Numbered from the stretch's first letter, positions 35,984 through 49,790 are shown. The stretch is DNA of 64,000 nucleotides from Clarkia xantiana subsp. parviflora (GCA_036873135.1 JAPTYO010000007.1:5314763-5378762), one strand, 5' to 3'. The notes: generated by a model from the letters alone, not told the origin. Made by a program: numbers and translations.

Positions 35984-36210
35984 TGAAGGAAGTAACATCT
36001 TCCTAGATTAAACCTAAGCTCTTATATTTATTGGTTTGTTATAATTATTAGAATAAAATGTGTAACTCATCTTGAGTTAAGACATATGATTAGTAGTAAT
36101 CATTTAGATTATAGGTTACTTAGATTATATGCTTATATATTGAACTTGTATGAGTCATTGCAATTTGTCTCAATAAGAATTATCTTGAGAGTTCTTATTG
36201 AGTTCCAACA
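35984..36210. repeat. TRIM 5' LTR
   Basis: Left 227-bp terminal repeat, TG...CA, ending just before the primer-binding site. Confidence 0.88.
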
Positions 36211-36666
36211 AGTGGTATCAGAGCCGATGGTTCGGCTGGGATAAGGCACAGTTTGGTGAACACCATGGATGGGCTAGCGATGCACAGAGACGCATGTGTA
36301 GAGCATACAGAAGATGAATCCATATATCGCTTAGCAGGTGCGAAGCAAGGTGTTGGATCAATGTATGACTCGGTGGCGTGGTGCAACCCTTTGGTAGTTC
36401 AGGAGAAACCCTATGGTCTGGACAGTTTACACGACTTGCAGCGTGAGTCCGAGTGAGAGTTTGGTGCCTTCAATTGTGTACTAAGGTTCCTGTCAAAAAG
36501 GATATTTTGGGTGGAGATTGGAGAAGCGAGCAAGTTGGCTCGGGAAGCGAACTCCAGTGAAACCCTACCTAGGCACAATGATGATACGACTCGACATACG
36601 AATTAACATTTAGAGGAGCCAAGTGGTTGATTAGTATCATCAATGCGAGCTTGGTTTAAGGGAGGC

Positions 36667-36893
36667 TGAAGGAAGTAACATCTTCCTAGATTAAACCTAA
36701 GCTCTTATATTTATTAGTTTGTTATAATTATTAGAATAAAATGTGTAACTCATCTTTAGTTAAGACATATGATTAGTAGTAATCATTTAGATTATGGGTT
36801 ACTTAGATTATATGCTTATATATTGAACTTGTATGAGTCATTGCAATTTGTCTCAATAAGAATTATCTTGAGAGTTCTTATTGAGTTCCAACA
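36667..36893. repeat. TRIM 3' LTR
   Basis: Right 227-bp terminal repeat, preceded by a purine-rich tract; about 99% identical to the left one. Confidence 0.88.
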
Positions 36894-37967
36894 AGCAGAC
36901 ATAAAAACTTAACAAATAAATCAACAAATAAGAATGTCATGATTTGCGTAAAAAGTTGATAAATATTACGTACCATACATAGCATAATTATGATATATGT
37001 ATGATTAAATAATTAAATGTGAACAACCAGATTGGACAACGTAGGTAGTAGCAGAAAACTGTTCAAACTTCAAAGAGACAGCGATTCTATTTGGGGCAGC
37101 GCTGTTTTTTTGATTGATTGTTTTTCACGATCTCCTTCCAGCGAAGCCATGTGAATGGTAACCTGTGCTCTTGGCCCGCCCCCATTGTGTTTCGCCTTCC
37201 TTGCTATAGCTAAATTCCCCACCGCACGCGAAAAGGAAAATGAATGTATATTCAACTCAATATTATTATTATTATTATTTTCTCACGGGATGTTTTTATT
37301 TTATTTCTAAGGTATAAGATTGATTTCATAATTTCGAACAGAGAATACTAATATTTAAATTTTAAACCCTCTCCACGGAAGATTTAAACTTAGTATTCTT
37401 GATTCTAAATATTTTCTTTATGATTTCGAACTTCTATTCTCCCATGTTTTCTTAAAAAAAATGAATGTATCGTTAATCTATAAACGGTTGTAAACAGGGT
37501 TTGGGAAATAGAAACCCTAAATATATTACGTACCGTTGGACAGAGCATGCATGCTGATTGGTACAGATGGCTTGTTCGTTATTTAAGTGGATTCTATGCG
37601 CTATCAAATATTGCCTTACAGTTAGAAATCAAATCACAACTCAAAAGTTTATATTATAATAATATAATCTTCATTCATACATAAGATTAATTAAGAAGAT
37701 ATATATAAAGAGAGACAAGACAGCTGCTGAAAGTGAAACTTGAGGTCCACTTCTCTAATTATAGAGAGAAAGACAGCAAGGAGGGAGATAGATACAAGTT
37801 GTTGAGAGAAATAATAATGTGATAAAAGCACAACATCCTTTACTTACAATTTATATTCATCATCTTATTTCTTCCTCTTTAATCTCCACTTTCAATTTGC
37901 ATAGCAAGAAAACTAGGGTTCATATTCATAACCCTCTTAATTTCCATCTTTATTTGATCAGAGAGAG
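36894..37967 (+). promoter_or_regulatory. spacer, promoter and leader of the PCaP gene
   Basis: The left part is AT-rich without a gene. A TATA box (TATATAAA) at 37702-37709 suggests transcription from about 37,735 and a 5' UTR of roughly 230 nt. The minus-strand frame at 37070-37255 has no recognisable content. Confidence 0.5.
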
Positions 37968-39067
37968 ATGGGTTACTGGAAAGCTAAAGTTCTTCCCAAG
38001 CTCAAGAAGGTGTTCGATAACAATGGCAAGAAAGCTGCTGCTGCTGAAGCCTGCAAGTCCTTTGATGATTCTAAGGTGATCATCGCTCCATCTCATGCTA
38101 TATATATATACATATATTTGTTAGGTTATAGTTTTGTTTTGATGCTGATGATGTGTTTTTCAAACACAGGAAGATATAAACAAAGAGTTCGAAGCAAAGA
38201 AGATTGATCTCCAACCTCAAGTTCTTCAAGTCTACGAAGCTTCTTCCCAGGAAATCAAGGTAATATAATTAATAATGGGATTGACATCGAATTTATTTCA
38301 ACTTCATTTCTCAGTCGTTAGATTAAGACGAAAAATGAATTAAATTTAAAGAGAAAAATAAATCTTATACCAATCATGATGTACGTTAACAGCTAAAAAA
38401 AAAAACTCAAATACAATTTAGCCGCATTCATAATTAATTAGTTCCAGACTCATATATATATACATAAAATGGTAATGCTTAATATTTAATGTTAGTCTCG
38501 AATAATAATTACAGGTTTTGATCAAGGAACCCAAAGAAGCAGGTCTCAAGAAGCACTCTGCATCAGTTACCAAGTTCTTGGAAGAGCTTGCTAAAATTGG
38601 TAGGTTTAAGTTATAACATATCCAAATATATTATTAATTAAGAATAAAATGTGCACACTACACTTTTATACCATTAATTGGGCAATTTGACACCATGTAT
38701 GAGTAAGTAATTAATTAAACGTGCATTATATAAACGCAAATTCGTAAATGGAGAAATTTGATACACCGTTCTTATTCATACTTTAACAACTAAATTATTT
38801 ATGCATCTGCAAACAGAATTCCCTGGATCAAAGACGGTGAGTGAAGCTTCATCAAAGTTCGGACCTGCATATATTTCTGGTCCAGTGTTCTTCGTATTTG
38901 AGAAGGTGTCCACATTCATCGTAATAGAGGAGAAGAAAGAAGAGGTGGTAGTGGAGGCAAATCGAGAGATAACTGTTGAAGAAAACGTGATAGTGGAAGA
39001 GAAGGAAGAGGAGACGGTGGTGGTTGTGGCTGAAGTGAAGGAGGCCGAGGCGGAGAAAAAGCCGTAG
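37968..39067 (+). CDS. PCAP1: plasma membrane-associated cation-binding protein (DREPP/PCaP1)
   Basis: DREPP family protein held on the inner face of the plasma membrane, binding Ca2+/calmodulin and phosphoinositides. Four exons, 37968-38075, 38170-38259, 38515-38599 and 38817-39067, give 177 aa. The start MGYWKAKVLPKLKK has the glycine at position 2 needed for N-myristoylation and the basic lipid-binding patch. Family signatures are LKKVFDNNGKKAAAAEA, the conserved exon 2 and 3 helices (LQPQVLQVYE, GLKKHSASVTKFLEELAKI) and EFPGSKTVSEASSKFG followed by ISGPVFFVFEKVS. The C-terminus is the usual Glu/Val/Lys-rich tail, shorter than in Arabidopsis PCaP1. All introns are GT-AG. Role in Ca2+ and phosphoinositide signalling is inferred from the family. 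Confidence 0.93.
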
Positions 39068-39414
39068 GTCCCAAAGGATTGAAAGTGAAACTAATCATCA
39101 TTTATCAGTTAATCATTTATTTGAGTTTACCATTATATTGTGCTTGTTTTGTTGGGTATTAAATTTGATTCGATTACTACATGTATACAGGTATATATAG
39201 TTTGGGTCCATTTTTTGTTGTATATTAATCCATTGGTTGTGTGCTTTGCTGTAGTTATGATTTGTGAAAATATATGATATATTGCATTATCTTCGTTGTC
39301 GGATAGACATTATTTTGAAGTGATTTAATAATGAATAAAGATCATCGTGGCTAAAAATAAAATAAAGGAAAATCATGAACCAATTTGTATCATCAAGAAT
39401 GCCATCCTTTATAC
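39068..39414. other. 3' UTR of PCaP gene and spacer
   Basis: AT-rich 3' flank, probably 3' UTR to about 39,270. No gene. Confidence 0.5.
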
Positions 39415-39595
39415 GGGAAAATTCTTGTGTAAATTTGGTGTTTACACCAAACCAATCTAATAGTGACAAGTGTCTTTTGCTCCCACTATTCTAGGGTTCA
39501 TACTTAGGGTTTTAGAAAAAGCTTAAAAAATAGTTGGACACTTGTCCTAATAGTATTGGTTTGGTGTAAACACCAAGCCTACACAAGAATTGCCC
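39415..39595. mobile_element. hairpin MITE downstream of the PCaP gene
   Basis: 181-bp inverted repeat. Left arm: AATTCTTGTGTAAATTTGGT followed by GTTTACACCAAACCAAT, then GACAAGTGTC. Right arm: the complement through ATTGGTTTGGTGTAAACACC to GAATTGCCC. TTTATAC occurs just outside both ends and may be the target duplication. Non-coding. Confidence 0.8.
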
Positions 39596-40065
39596 ATTTA
39601 TACGTGTATATGTCCAAATAAAATTGTTGTTTAATTGAGCTAGCTATATTAAAATTTGTTTAATATAACATATTAACTCATACTTTTTACTATATAAACT
39701 TCATTATTTAGATATTTTTCTTTAAAATATCTCGTATGTAGATGTTTAACTTAATATAATATAATACGATACGATAGTAAAAAACGAAAAAGACGAACAA
39801 AAAATTGTGTGACATGTTTGATCGTTTGCAATAACTTTAGTACTATAAGATCACTCAGCACGATATCACACACGAACACATGAGTTATAATACCTAATAT
39901 TAATAATAAGATGTATATATTCTTGTAAAATTGTATATTAATTTTTGGGTTAATACCTAGTATGGTTACCTACGTTTGTCAATGTGATCGTTGGGTTATA
40001 TTGATATATATGAAATGTCCAAAGTGTTCTTTCAATATTCATTTTTCATTGTGGTCCTCATCAAA

Positions 40066-40109
<44 letters not shown>

Positions 40110-40670
40110 ATTTTCTCAAAATAAATTTAAAAATCGTGCATAGGGTTCAAATTTGAACCCAATAGCAATTGCATTAATTGTTCCACCGGTTCGATCGAAC
40201 CAAGCAATGTCTGAATTGGGGAAATAAAAAAATTGAAAAGCTTAGTAAATTTAATGAAGAACACTTGAATTGATTGAAGCTGATAGTAAAATCGTCGTTA
40301 TATAACAATGTAATCATATTTCATCAAATATAAGTGAAAAAACAGTTTTAACTATTAATTCACATTCGAAAATGTGAGTAACCATTTAATACGTAAAAGA
40401 AATTGTTCAACTACATAATGCAAATGTAGTTAACTAAACTATATATTAATCTTTATTTTTTAAATGAATTTATGTATTAATTATGAATAAATAATATATA
40501 TATATTATAAATTCTGAAAGAAAGATAATAACAGAGTGAATGTGGAGCTAATGAATTTGTTTTTTACGTTAATCGATTATTTATGACAATTGAGCTAAGA
40601 GTTTTATAGTCATTAACTTCATAACATTGATTGCACTAGGAAGCTGATGGTTTTTAAGTTGCAATTAATA

Positions 40671-40896
40671 GCAATTAAAATTTCGCTGATTTCGAACCGT
40701 TCAAGATTCAATGTATACAATTAATCGCAATTAAAATTTCGGACCGTCAAGATTCTATGTATACAATTAATCGCAATTAAAATTTTCATGATTTCGAACC
40801 GTTCAAAATTCAATGTATGCAATTAATCGCAGTTAAATTTCGGACAGTTCAAGATTCAATGTATGTAATTAACCGAAATTAAAATTTCGCAGATTT
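40671..40896. repeat. alternating 56/46-bp tandem repeat
   Basis: Units start with GCAATTAAAATTTC and end with CAATTAATC at 40671, 40727, 40773, 40829 and 40875 (partial). Lengths alternate 56, 46, 56, 46; the long form has an extra block reading GATTTCGAACC. The array therefore has a higher-order period of 102 bp. Confidence 0.9.
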
Positions 40897-43800
40897 TTAA
40901 CAGACGCTTGACGCGGAGCCTACGAACGAAGATACCAGACAATATGGACGGCTGAAAGTCTCAGTGGCAGAGCCATCTCTATCTCCGACGAGATATCGTC
41001 GGTGGTCATCGAAGTCATATTTGTTGAAGAACAGACGTTTGACACAGATACGACGACCAAAGGTATCATGCGGTACAGACATCTAAAATTTATTTGTGAA
41101 CTTGCGCAATGGTCTTTTATGGTTCAAAATTTTCAGTCTTTCTTTTACTTTTTCAAATTTTAGACTGATATTTTATTTAAAAATAGTGTTTCAACATATT
41201 ACAGTCATTATAAATTTTGTCGAATATTAATTTGTTAATTATAAATATTTGGTAAGTCATTCTGCGCGATGCGCTGGAAATGCAATTAGTTATAACATAA
41301 ATTCAGATCAATACAGAATCTCCTGCAAAATGCGGAATTGAATAGTTTAAAGAATTGTTGGCAACAGACGATAATATTTTTTTTTTTTTTAAATGATGCG
41401 TTCTGAGAAGTTGGGCGGAAGCTCAGCTCAATGCTTATGAAAAATATCAGTTTCTAAAAGCCCAAATAAGAGCTGGCCCAATATGTTAGGGTATATTCAC
41501 AATGTTGAACCAGGACCAGAAATTGTGACTTGTGAACCAATTTCATTGGAGGCCCAAACAAATGGGGGCTCCATTTAAGTTTTTTTTGGTAAACCATTTA
41601 AGCTTGATTAGTTGGCCAAAAAAATGGCTTGAAGAATCAATAACAATTATATGAATTGTTAATATCAAGCATATGCATTCACAAAAAATCAAATTTATAT
41701 ATGCGATTTTATTATTTAATATTTCAAGAAGAGCTTTATCTTTTATATCAATAATTCCTCTTAACACATTCTATTCAGTAAATAAATCTAATTCATCAAC
41801 ATCACAATAATCCTAATACTTTCACTTTTTAATGTTATTAAATAGAAAAATAAAATTCTTAAATTTGAAATTTTACTTTATAACTTGATATATTCTGTAA
41901 ATAAAATAATTAGTTATAGATTCTTGTAGAGACATTGTATATTTATATGTGCTAGAAAGAAAAGTACTGTTAGTATATATGAGTAATTAAGACATTTAGT
42001 TGGTGATTTGTTTATAAATATTATAACTAATTAATTTTGTATTAATTACATAGATATAATTATGTGGTTGATCTTGATTTAGAGTAATTAATATTTTAGA
42101 TGGAGTAGTTAATGATAATTATTACTTAATTAATTACAGAAAAATATACTCAATTATACACATAATTTCCAACCTAATTATAAATGTCAATATGATTAAA
42201 TAACATTAGAAGCATTAGCTTGAGGGCCTGCCCATTTTAAAGGCCTAAAATCCTTTCATTTGCGGCTTGGATTAGCTAGGGCAGGACCTGGCTATCGTAT
42301 TCCCACTGAAATAATAGAATTAATACGTAGATATTAAAATGTTAGTTATGAATATTCACACAATATGTTATTTGGTAGAAATAGACTAGATTTGGCGAGT
42401 GATCGATCAGGGTTTGTGAAAGGTTTGAATATATACGTAGTTGTGTGTTACGATCTGGACAAATAGTGCGTACGTTCGAAAACATGCTTCCAGTCGATCA
42501 TAAAAATCTTATTCCACCATTAATAAAGCTGGATTATATGTGATTTGCATTTAGAAGGGTAATACATTTTATTTTTGTTAAAAGAAATTATGTTGAAAGA
42601 CTAGTGATTTTTTATAAAGATTATTCTAATTTACAATTATTCCACTTTAACTTTAAGTTTTGTTATTTATTTTATATACATATATTGTAGCAACTAACTT
42701 TTTTTTGGAAACTTAACAAATAACAAAAATACTCATAATTTTATAAAGAAACACTTTAGAGTTACTCTGTTTCGGGGCCCATAATAATTAATGAATTAGA
42801 AAAGGTCTTTTCTTTATATATCACGATGCCAACTAAAACCTACCCTAATTAATCCTGATTAATACTATTAATTACATATATTTTACTGTTTATATTATAT
42901 GTAATTAATAATCACCAACTTGCGCATGATCTATTAGATTTTTATTGGAGGGGAAAGTATCTTTACAAACGAATGGAGTACGTCGATTGTCGAACTGTAT
43001 TTCAGAAATAAGGGAATATTATTCTCTGAACATTATTGTTCTTATTATGTAAGTAATTATTAGCTTGGACCAAATATAAATGATACAATTCCGGGAGCCT
43101 CCCACTTGAGTATCACTCATTAATTAATAATTATATATCATCATCATTAATAATTTATTGCTAAAGTAAAATAGTATGATCCCGTAGTAAATGTGACGTA
43201 ATATGAAAAATCATGTATGTTACGGGACTTGCTACCATCATTTCAAAGCATTCATGCTTTATAAATGGGGAAGACTAAAATATATCAATTAGATTTGCAG
43301 TCCAATTTATAGCTGCTCAATTAGTTAATTTAATTCAAACGAGTGCTACTGTTTTGAAATCTAAATTTTCAGCCCAAAATATTAATATACAACATGTCTT
43401 ACCTTCTCTCGTACTTTCTTATTTATTATTATAATTTAACATAATATTATCTATATAGATTTTATAGGAAATTATTGAAAATATAAATTTATATCTTACA
43501 TATATTTATATATTCAACTCAATAACTTCCTATAAAATCTATATTTTTTTTTTTTTTACCAAACTATATATTTTTCTTTTAATTGTGTATAAAAACTTAA
43601 ACACTGACAATTTTTTATATATAGTATTTATTTTATTTTAGAGGAAAAAAAATTAGTAGAGTACAAATCGTTACCCACATTCCGGGAAAAAAAATATCTC
43701 AAGTCATCCATAAAAAAATCTCACCAACAATAATACATTTATAGTTTTCGTCGTCCGAAAGTATAAAAAATCATAATTAATAATAATATAAAGTATATAG

Positions 43801-45184
43801 GAATTTCAAAATTCTTTAACTAGATTGAAAATAATTCTCCAACTATTCACAAAATACCAAATCATTACATCTTATTTGTTGAATTTACAATTACATCTCA
43901 ATTGTTGAATCAGAAGTTGAGCTACACATAAAAACTCAAAAACTGGATATGAAGTGAAAAATATGCATTAAAACTGGAAAAATAAAAATTAAGCATAATA
44001 TGAAAAAAATTGTACATGGTATTATACTAAGATGAACTAATTGTCAAAACTATTGTCAAAACAGAATTTCGTACCATGATACAAATGATATAGTATAATA
44101 GAAGCTACTTACAACTAAATTTCAGCCCGTAAATATCATTACTTGCCAAATAACTAATTAAAGTAGCTGAATGTCGCACCGAAATGGTTTGAATTTGTCA
44201 AAGAAAGATCATATGGATTAAGATTAGAAACGACATGTACTTAACAAATAATATTTTAGTCATTATCACATACAACAAGAAGATACTAACAACTTGTTTA
44301 AAAGATGAATTTAAAAATATAAATAAGTCACTTGTATCTTATTATTGGAATAATAATAATATATTATAATAGACTAAAAATAATAAAAATATAAAGTAGA
44401 ATGATGAATTAAACTAGGAGAGATAAAGAATACGAGAAAAGAAAAAGGGGTTATTCTGAATAAGTAAACATTTCGGGCTGAAAAAGTTAAATTCATAACA
44501 ACAATTCAGATCTCGATTGAATTGGATCGCACGGCTATAAGTGTAGACTATAAATACAGTCTATTATATGTTAGATTTCATTATTCAATAACTATTTTCC
44601 ATTATATTCTGATTTGTTTGTGTCTCTCTCTTACTATGTGGGACCCATATTAAAAGCATTAATACTTTCAAATCATTCTAGGCAAACCCGTCTGTTACGA
44701 GTTTGAGCCAAGTCAAAACTCTAAATCGATTATGGATCAATTGGCCAAGCTCATTTTAGACATGGTCTCCCAGACTAGGTGGTCGGGTTAATACGGGCAC
44801 GAGCCAATGCGAGCCCCAAACTAGGTGAATCGAATCATGCGTTATTGAATAATCACACTTTTAATAGTTGACACATTTAATAATAAATAAAAAAAAAACT
44901 AAAAAGTCAATAACTAATAGTTAATGTACTTAAAAATATAATATTCTGATATACAAAACTCCTTACATTTATTTAAATTATAACTTTTTTTTAATGATTT
45001 TTCCATATCTAAACACTTTCCATCTTGTTAATTAAGAAATTAAGGATCCACACACTTCATAAGCTTGATGATAGTTTGTGATGAGCCACTTTTTCTTCAT
45101 TGTATAATAAGTGAAATGCGTAATGTGTTTATAAGATCCCTATACTTTTTTTATGCGATGTTTAGATACCTCATTTCATGTTCT

Positions 45185-45185
45185 T

Positions 45186-45252
<67 letters not shown>
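45185..45252. repeat. (AC)n(AT)n compound microsatellite
   Basis: About 16 bases of AC followed by about 52 bases of AT dinucleotides. Confidence 0.95.
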
Positions 45253-45255
<3 letters not shown>

Positions 45256-47467
45256 GCTCCAAGAGCACCACGCTTTTGGTACTTTTTTTGTATTTTTCTA
45301 TTGCCCTAAAGTGAACCCTAGAGATAAATTGATATTATTAATAATATGATGCAAATATTAGGTGTGGTTAAAAAATTTCATATTTTTTCATACTTTTAAA
45401 ATTTTACATATGTTACAATTAAGTTCACCCTAATAAAATAATCAAAAGTATAGTATTCTTGGAGCATGATAGAAAAATCCCAAATATATGGAGGTGGTCT
45501 TCGTTAATGAAGAACAAGTATTAATTGTCCATATATGTCGGTCAGTTCATATATGTATCTATCCATATATATCGGTTCATATAAGTACTTCTCACATCAT
45601 TTAATTAAAGCTTTTCCTTTTGTAGTAATGAAATTTAAGCTGATCCAGAACAAAAACCTAACAATGATTTATCTCGTTTTAATTGTTGGTATGACGACGT
45701 CACGCTTTCTTATTTTTGAAAAGAAAAAAAAAAATAAAAAAAAAATCAACCCACTGTCTTCTCATTGCATTGCAGGCTGCAGCATTATATGAGAAAAAGA
45801 AGAGGAAAAAAAGTGGAAACAACTAATAAAACTCCATTACGTACAACAAGTAAATTTGAGTTTCTCATTCACTAGGTAAAACAATTGTATGTGATATAAT
45901 ATATATCATATTGGTATGGATCATACAGCAATTCCATTTGTGGTGGTCTAAGTTAAGAATGCATATTTACTGCTCTATTCCATGACATACTATATATTAT
46001 AAAATTTTCACGATAATTTTTTTTTTATATATATACAATATAATACAAGTGTGTCGATATTTTATTCTAAAAACGTAATGGACCATAATGAACTATTGGA
46101 CTTGGTGCACAATAAAAAGTTAAAAATAAGTCAATTTGCCCTCTAAAATTCACTCCGACTAGGGGCGAGAGCTCGGGACGGGATGGTACAAGCGGTCTTT
46201 TTCATGAGCTCGAACCCGAATCTAAGGAAAATGACCCATCCGAGTCTGGACATCAGGACTCGGGCTAGCAATTGAAGATTATATATATATATATATATAT
46301 ATATTCAAACATGAAGCTAGTTCATCCATTTTATAAATGCTTAAAACACTACAAGAAATTTGGTCTATAGCTACGACTGCTATTGTGATGACATTGTTTC
46401 CTTACTATAGTCGTGTCTATTGCGACGACTTACACATTTCGTCGCATACTGTGTACAAATAACGAAGACATCATCGCAATATTATATCGCGACGACGGGT
46501 CTTCACAATAAAAAATGTTTTGCGATGACGAAATTTTTTGCAAGGACCATGTGTTCTCGCAACATAATTTTTTTTATTGCGAGGATTTGTAATATCTAAT
46601 TGCGAAGAATGCTTCTCGCAATAGAAATTTCCCGCCAAAATTTTGACGCAAAAAAATTCCGGAAAACCAATTTGCGACGACACGTAACCTATTACGATGA
46701 CTGCATATCTTCGTAATAGAATGAGTTTATTGCTAGGAATTGAATATCCAATTGCGACGACCGGTTCTCGCAATAACAATTTTCCTACAAAAAAATTGGT
46801 GCCAATTATCTATATGAAAACAATTGTGACCATGCTAAATCTATTGCTAGGATCATATGTCGTTGCAATAGAATTGATTTCTTGCGATGATTTGTAATAT
46901 TCCAATTGCGACGAATGCTTCTCGCAATAGAAATTTCCCACTCAAATTTTGGCAAAATACAAATCAGGAAAATCAATTTGCGACTACACGTAATCTATTA
47001 CAATGACCGCATATCATCGCAATAGAATGATTTTATTGCTAGGATGTGGAATATCCAATTGCGATGACCGGTTCTCGTAATAAAAAAATTCTTACAAAAA
47101 AATTGGCGTCAATTATCTATATGAAAACAATTGTGACCACGCTAAATCTATAACTAGGATCATATGTCATTGCAGTATAATAGTTTTATTATGATGATAT
47201 GTAATATTCAATTGCGACGAATGATCCTCGCAATAAAAATTACCCACCAAAATTTTGACGCAACTTTTTCTGGGAACCCAATTGCGACGGCACATAATCT
47301 ATTGCAATGACCTCATATCGTCGCAATAGAATGAATTTATTGCTAGTGTTTTTAATATCTAATTGCGATGACATGTTCTCGCAATAAGATTTTTCTCACA
47401 AAAAAATCGGCGCCAACTATCTATAGGAAAATAATTACAACAACGCCAAATATGTAGCATTGCGACG

Positions 47468-47905
47468 AAGTTGAAAGCTTAATACCTTAATCCTTAAACC
47501 TTAAACTTTAAACCCTTAATCCCTAAACCTTGAAGTTTAATACTTTATACCTTAAATTCTGAAATTAAAACCTTAATACACTAACCCTTGAATTCTTAAT
47601 CTTAAAACATTAATATCCTAAACCTTAAAATCTTAAACTCTAAATCACAAAACCTTAAATGTTAAACTCAAGAACTTAAATTCTTAATCTCTAAATTATA
47701 AAACCTTAATACTCAAAACCTTAAAATGTTAGTAGCACGTACTTTAAATCTAAACCTTAAAATATTAAACTCTAAATGATGAGACCTTAATTTTAAACTC
47801 TAAATTTTAATATCCTATACCTTGAGATCTAAACATTAAACCATTTAACTCTCGACCTTGAAACCTTAAATTTTAAACCTTAAACCTAAAATCATAAAAC
47901 ATATA
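47468..47905. repeat. degenerate AAACCTT-type heptamer tract
   Basis: About 440 bases made mostly of TTAAACCTTAAA, CTTAATCC and CTCTAAAT variants, resembling a decayed telomere-like (AAACCCT) array inside the CACTA element. Confidence 0.7.
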
Positions 47906-49309
47906 ACCTTAAAAATTCTTCAAATTACATTAAAAACTCCATCACAAATTAAAAGTTTGAACTTTTTAATCATATTGTCCTTGCAATAGATTGTTAGCTT
48001 TAGAATAGATATTTTTTTACCAATTATTTTTGCAATAGATTTATTTATTATATTAGCTATAAAAATATCTATATATATCTAATTAGTTTCTATTTCATGT
48101 TATTGAATAAATATTTCCTTCTCTAAATACTGAAATTGTACAATAAATATTTCATGTTATTGAATAAATATTTTATCCTAAACCCAAACTCTAAACTCTA
48201 ACTGTAAAGTTTCCCCCTGTGAAATTTGTTGTGAAATAGTTGTGTAAAAAAGGTTTGAGTTTGGGTTTATAATAAAATATTTATATTCTTTTAAAATATT
48301 AAGTTAAACGAATTCATGTGGAAAAAAAGAAGTAAAAACATTATAGCAACTAATTCCTAGCTGAGTTTAGAGTCAATGCAAATCCAATCCATACATGTCA
48401 AAATTTGGGTATTTTATGGTTATTTTTCTCAAAACTATTAAGTTATGTGGATTTTAAACGACAAATGTCACGCTAGTTAGAATATTTTGTTTAACTTGGT
48501 GTAAATACTAAATTCCATAAGAATTTTTAAATTACAAAAAAAAAACCATTTTTCAGTATTATGTACGATATGGGCACTAGTATAATATTATTGTAGATAA
48601 AACGTGATTTATTAAAACCTTATATCTCTATATCACTATATTAAAGAATTGAGCTATATTTTTATCAAAAACTTTAACACTAAAATAATTAAAAAAATAT
48701 TCTAATATTTAATAAGTCATAGTATTTATTTTTTTTTTTTTGTAAAGATTAGTAGATTAGTCATAGAATAATATTTAGAAGTACATATATAAATTTATAG
48801 TTATATTTTCTGGTTTTAAAGAATATATAACTTATATATTTCTTTAAAATAAGAAAGAAACAAATAAACATCCCATCATAAACATTCTGACCAACTTTTA
48901 AGTAATTATATAACTTAACGACTTTCTAACTATCAACTAAAGTGCATTTTAGTAAAAATGGAGATAAAAATATTCATTAAAAAATGAAAATAAAAAATTG
49001 TAGTAACGTGGAAGCCAACCTGTCTTTCGTCTTGAGTTTCTACAGGAATTTCATACTCTTTAGCATTTTCCATACTAAATATCTAGTATTTATTATTTAG
49101 AATAAATTAATAATATATATTTCCTAATTAAGCTATATTTATGTTTCATAAATAGCCATTCATATTTGCAATTAAGGAAAACTACATAGGAAATAAATAA
49201 GAAAACCATTTATAGACGGGAGTTGCTTATCTAATTTGGTTTCATTTTATTATTATTATTATTACCGTCTTTATTGTGTTCATCTTTCTCTTTTTTTGTA
49301 AAAGTGAAC

Positions 49310-49790
49310 ATCTTCAATTCTTCATCACCATTGCCAAGAATGAAGGTCTGACGACTTCCTCTGCCTGTGGGACACCTTCGTTCAGTCCATACTCCATCTC
49401 GCTCGCCAGATCCTGCTCCACGGCCGCGCCAACCCGCTCCATCCTCCATCCGATAGCAAGCCCGGACCGCCGCCAGTTGAACCCAACAGTCGAGATCGTC
49501 AGTGGTCATCCCTCACATTCATCATGGTTCCCGTCCGGCACCGACCGAGTCAGCTTCTTCGACGAACGCCAGACTTCACATCAAACTCCCGCCGTTCAGC
49601 CCATCGCTTCGACCTCACTTCAGTCCCAGATCGAGCCGATGCCTCCATGTATTCTCCGCCCTGTCTGTCCAAGCTGGCCGGCCTCTCCCTGTCTCCAACC
49701 GTCCGCTCGACTCCAACTCCCGACTGCCCTCTCACTCCAAGATCCGGTCTCATGTCGTCCCGTACTTCGATTCCCTAGGTGATGTTTATG
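49310..49790. other. GC-rich segment inside the CACTA element
   Basis: About 480 bases of clearly higher GC than the surrounding DNA, open in several frames on both strands. The longest + frame (49276-49782, 168 codons) is Ser/Pro/Arg-rich and not recognised; it begins with a non-ATG or weak context. The right edge reads CCCTAG|GTGATG, a possible splice donor. It may be captured host exon DNA or merely element leader sequence. Confidence 0.45.

Larger units (their letters stand above)
35984..36893. mobile_element. TRIM-type miniature LTR retroelement
   Basis: Two direct repeats of 227 bp (35984-36210 and 36667-36893) start TGAAGGAAGTAAC and end TTCCAACA, with about three differences. Two bases after the first repeat is TGGTATCAGAGC (36213-36224), the initiator-methionine tRNA primer site. 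A purine-rich tract (TTAAGGGAGG) precedes the second repeat. The internal part is only 456 bp and codes for nothing recognisable, which defines a TRIM. The flanking bases GAATA and AGCAG do not form a target duplication. Confidence 0.9.
39596..46346. other. long AT-rich intergenic region
   Basis: About 6.7 kb without a supported gene. It holds an A run at 40069-40105, the 56/46-bp alternating repeat at 40671-40896, and (AC)n(AT)n at 45185-45252. A 61-codon minus-strand frame with an ATG (40897-41082) has gene-like codon use but matches nothing I know; it could be a fragment. At 46156-46290 a GC-rich stretch starting CTAGGGGCGAGAGCTCGGGA resembles a hAT end and lies just outside the CACTA element. 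Confidence 0.5.

Noticed and set aside
36253..36456. 67-codon frame inside the TRIM
   Set aside because: TRIM interiors are non-coding and there is no gag or pol motif.
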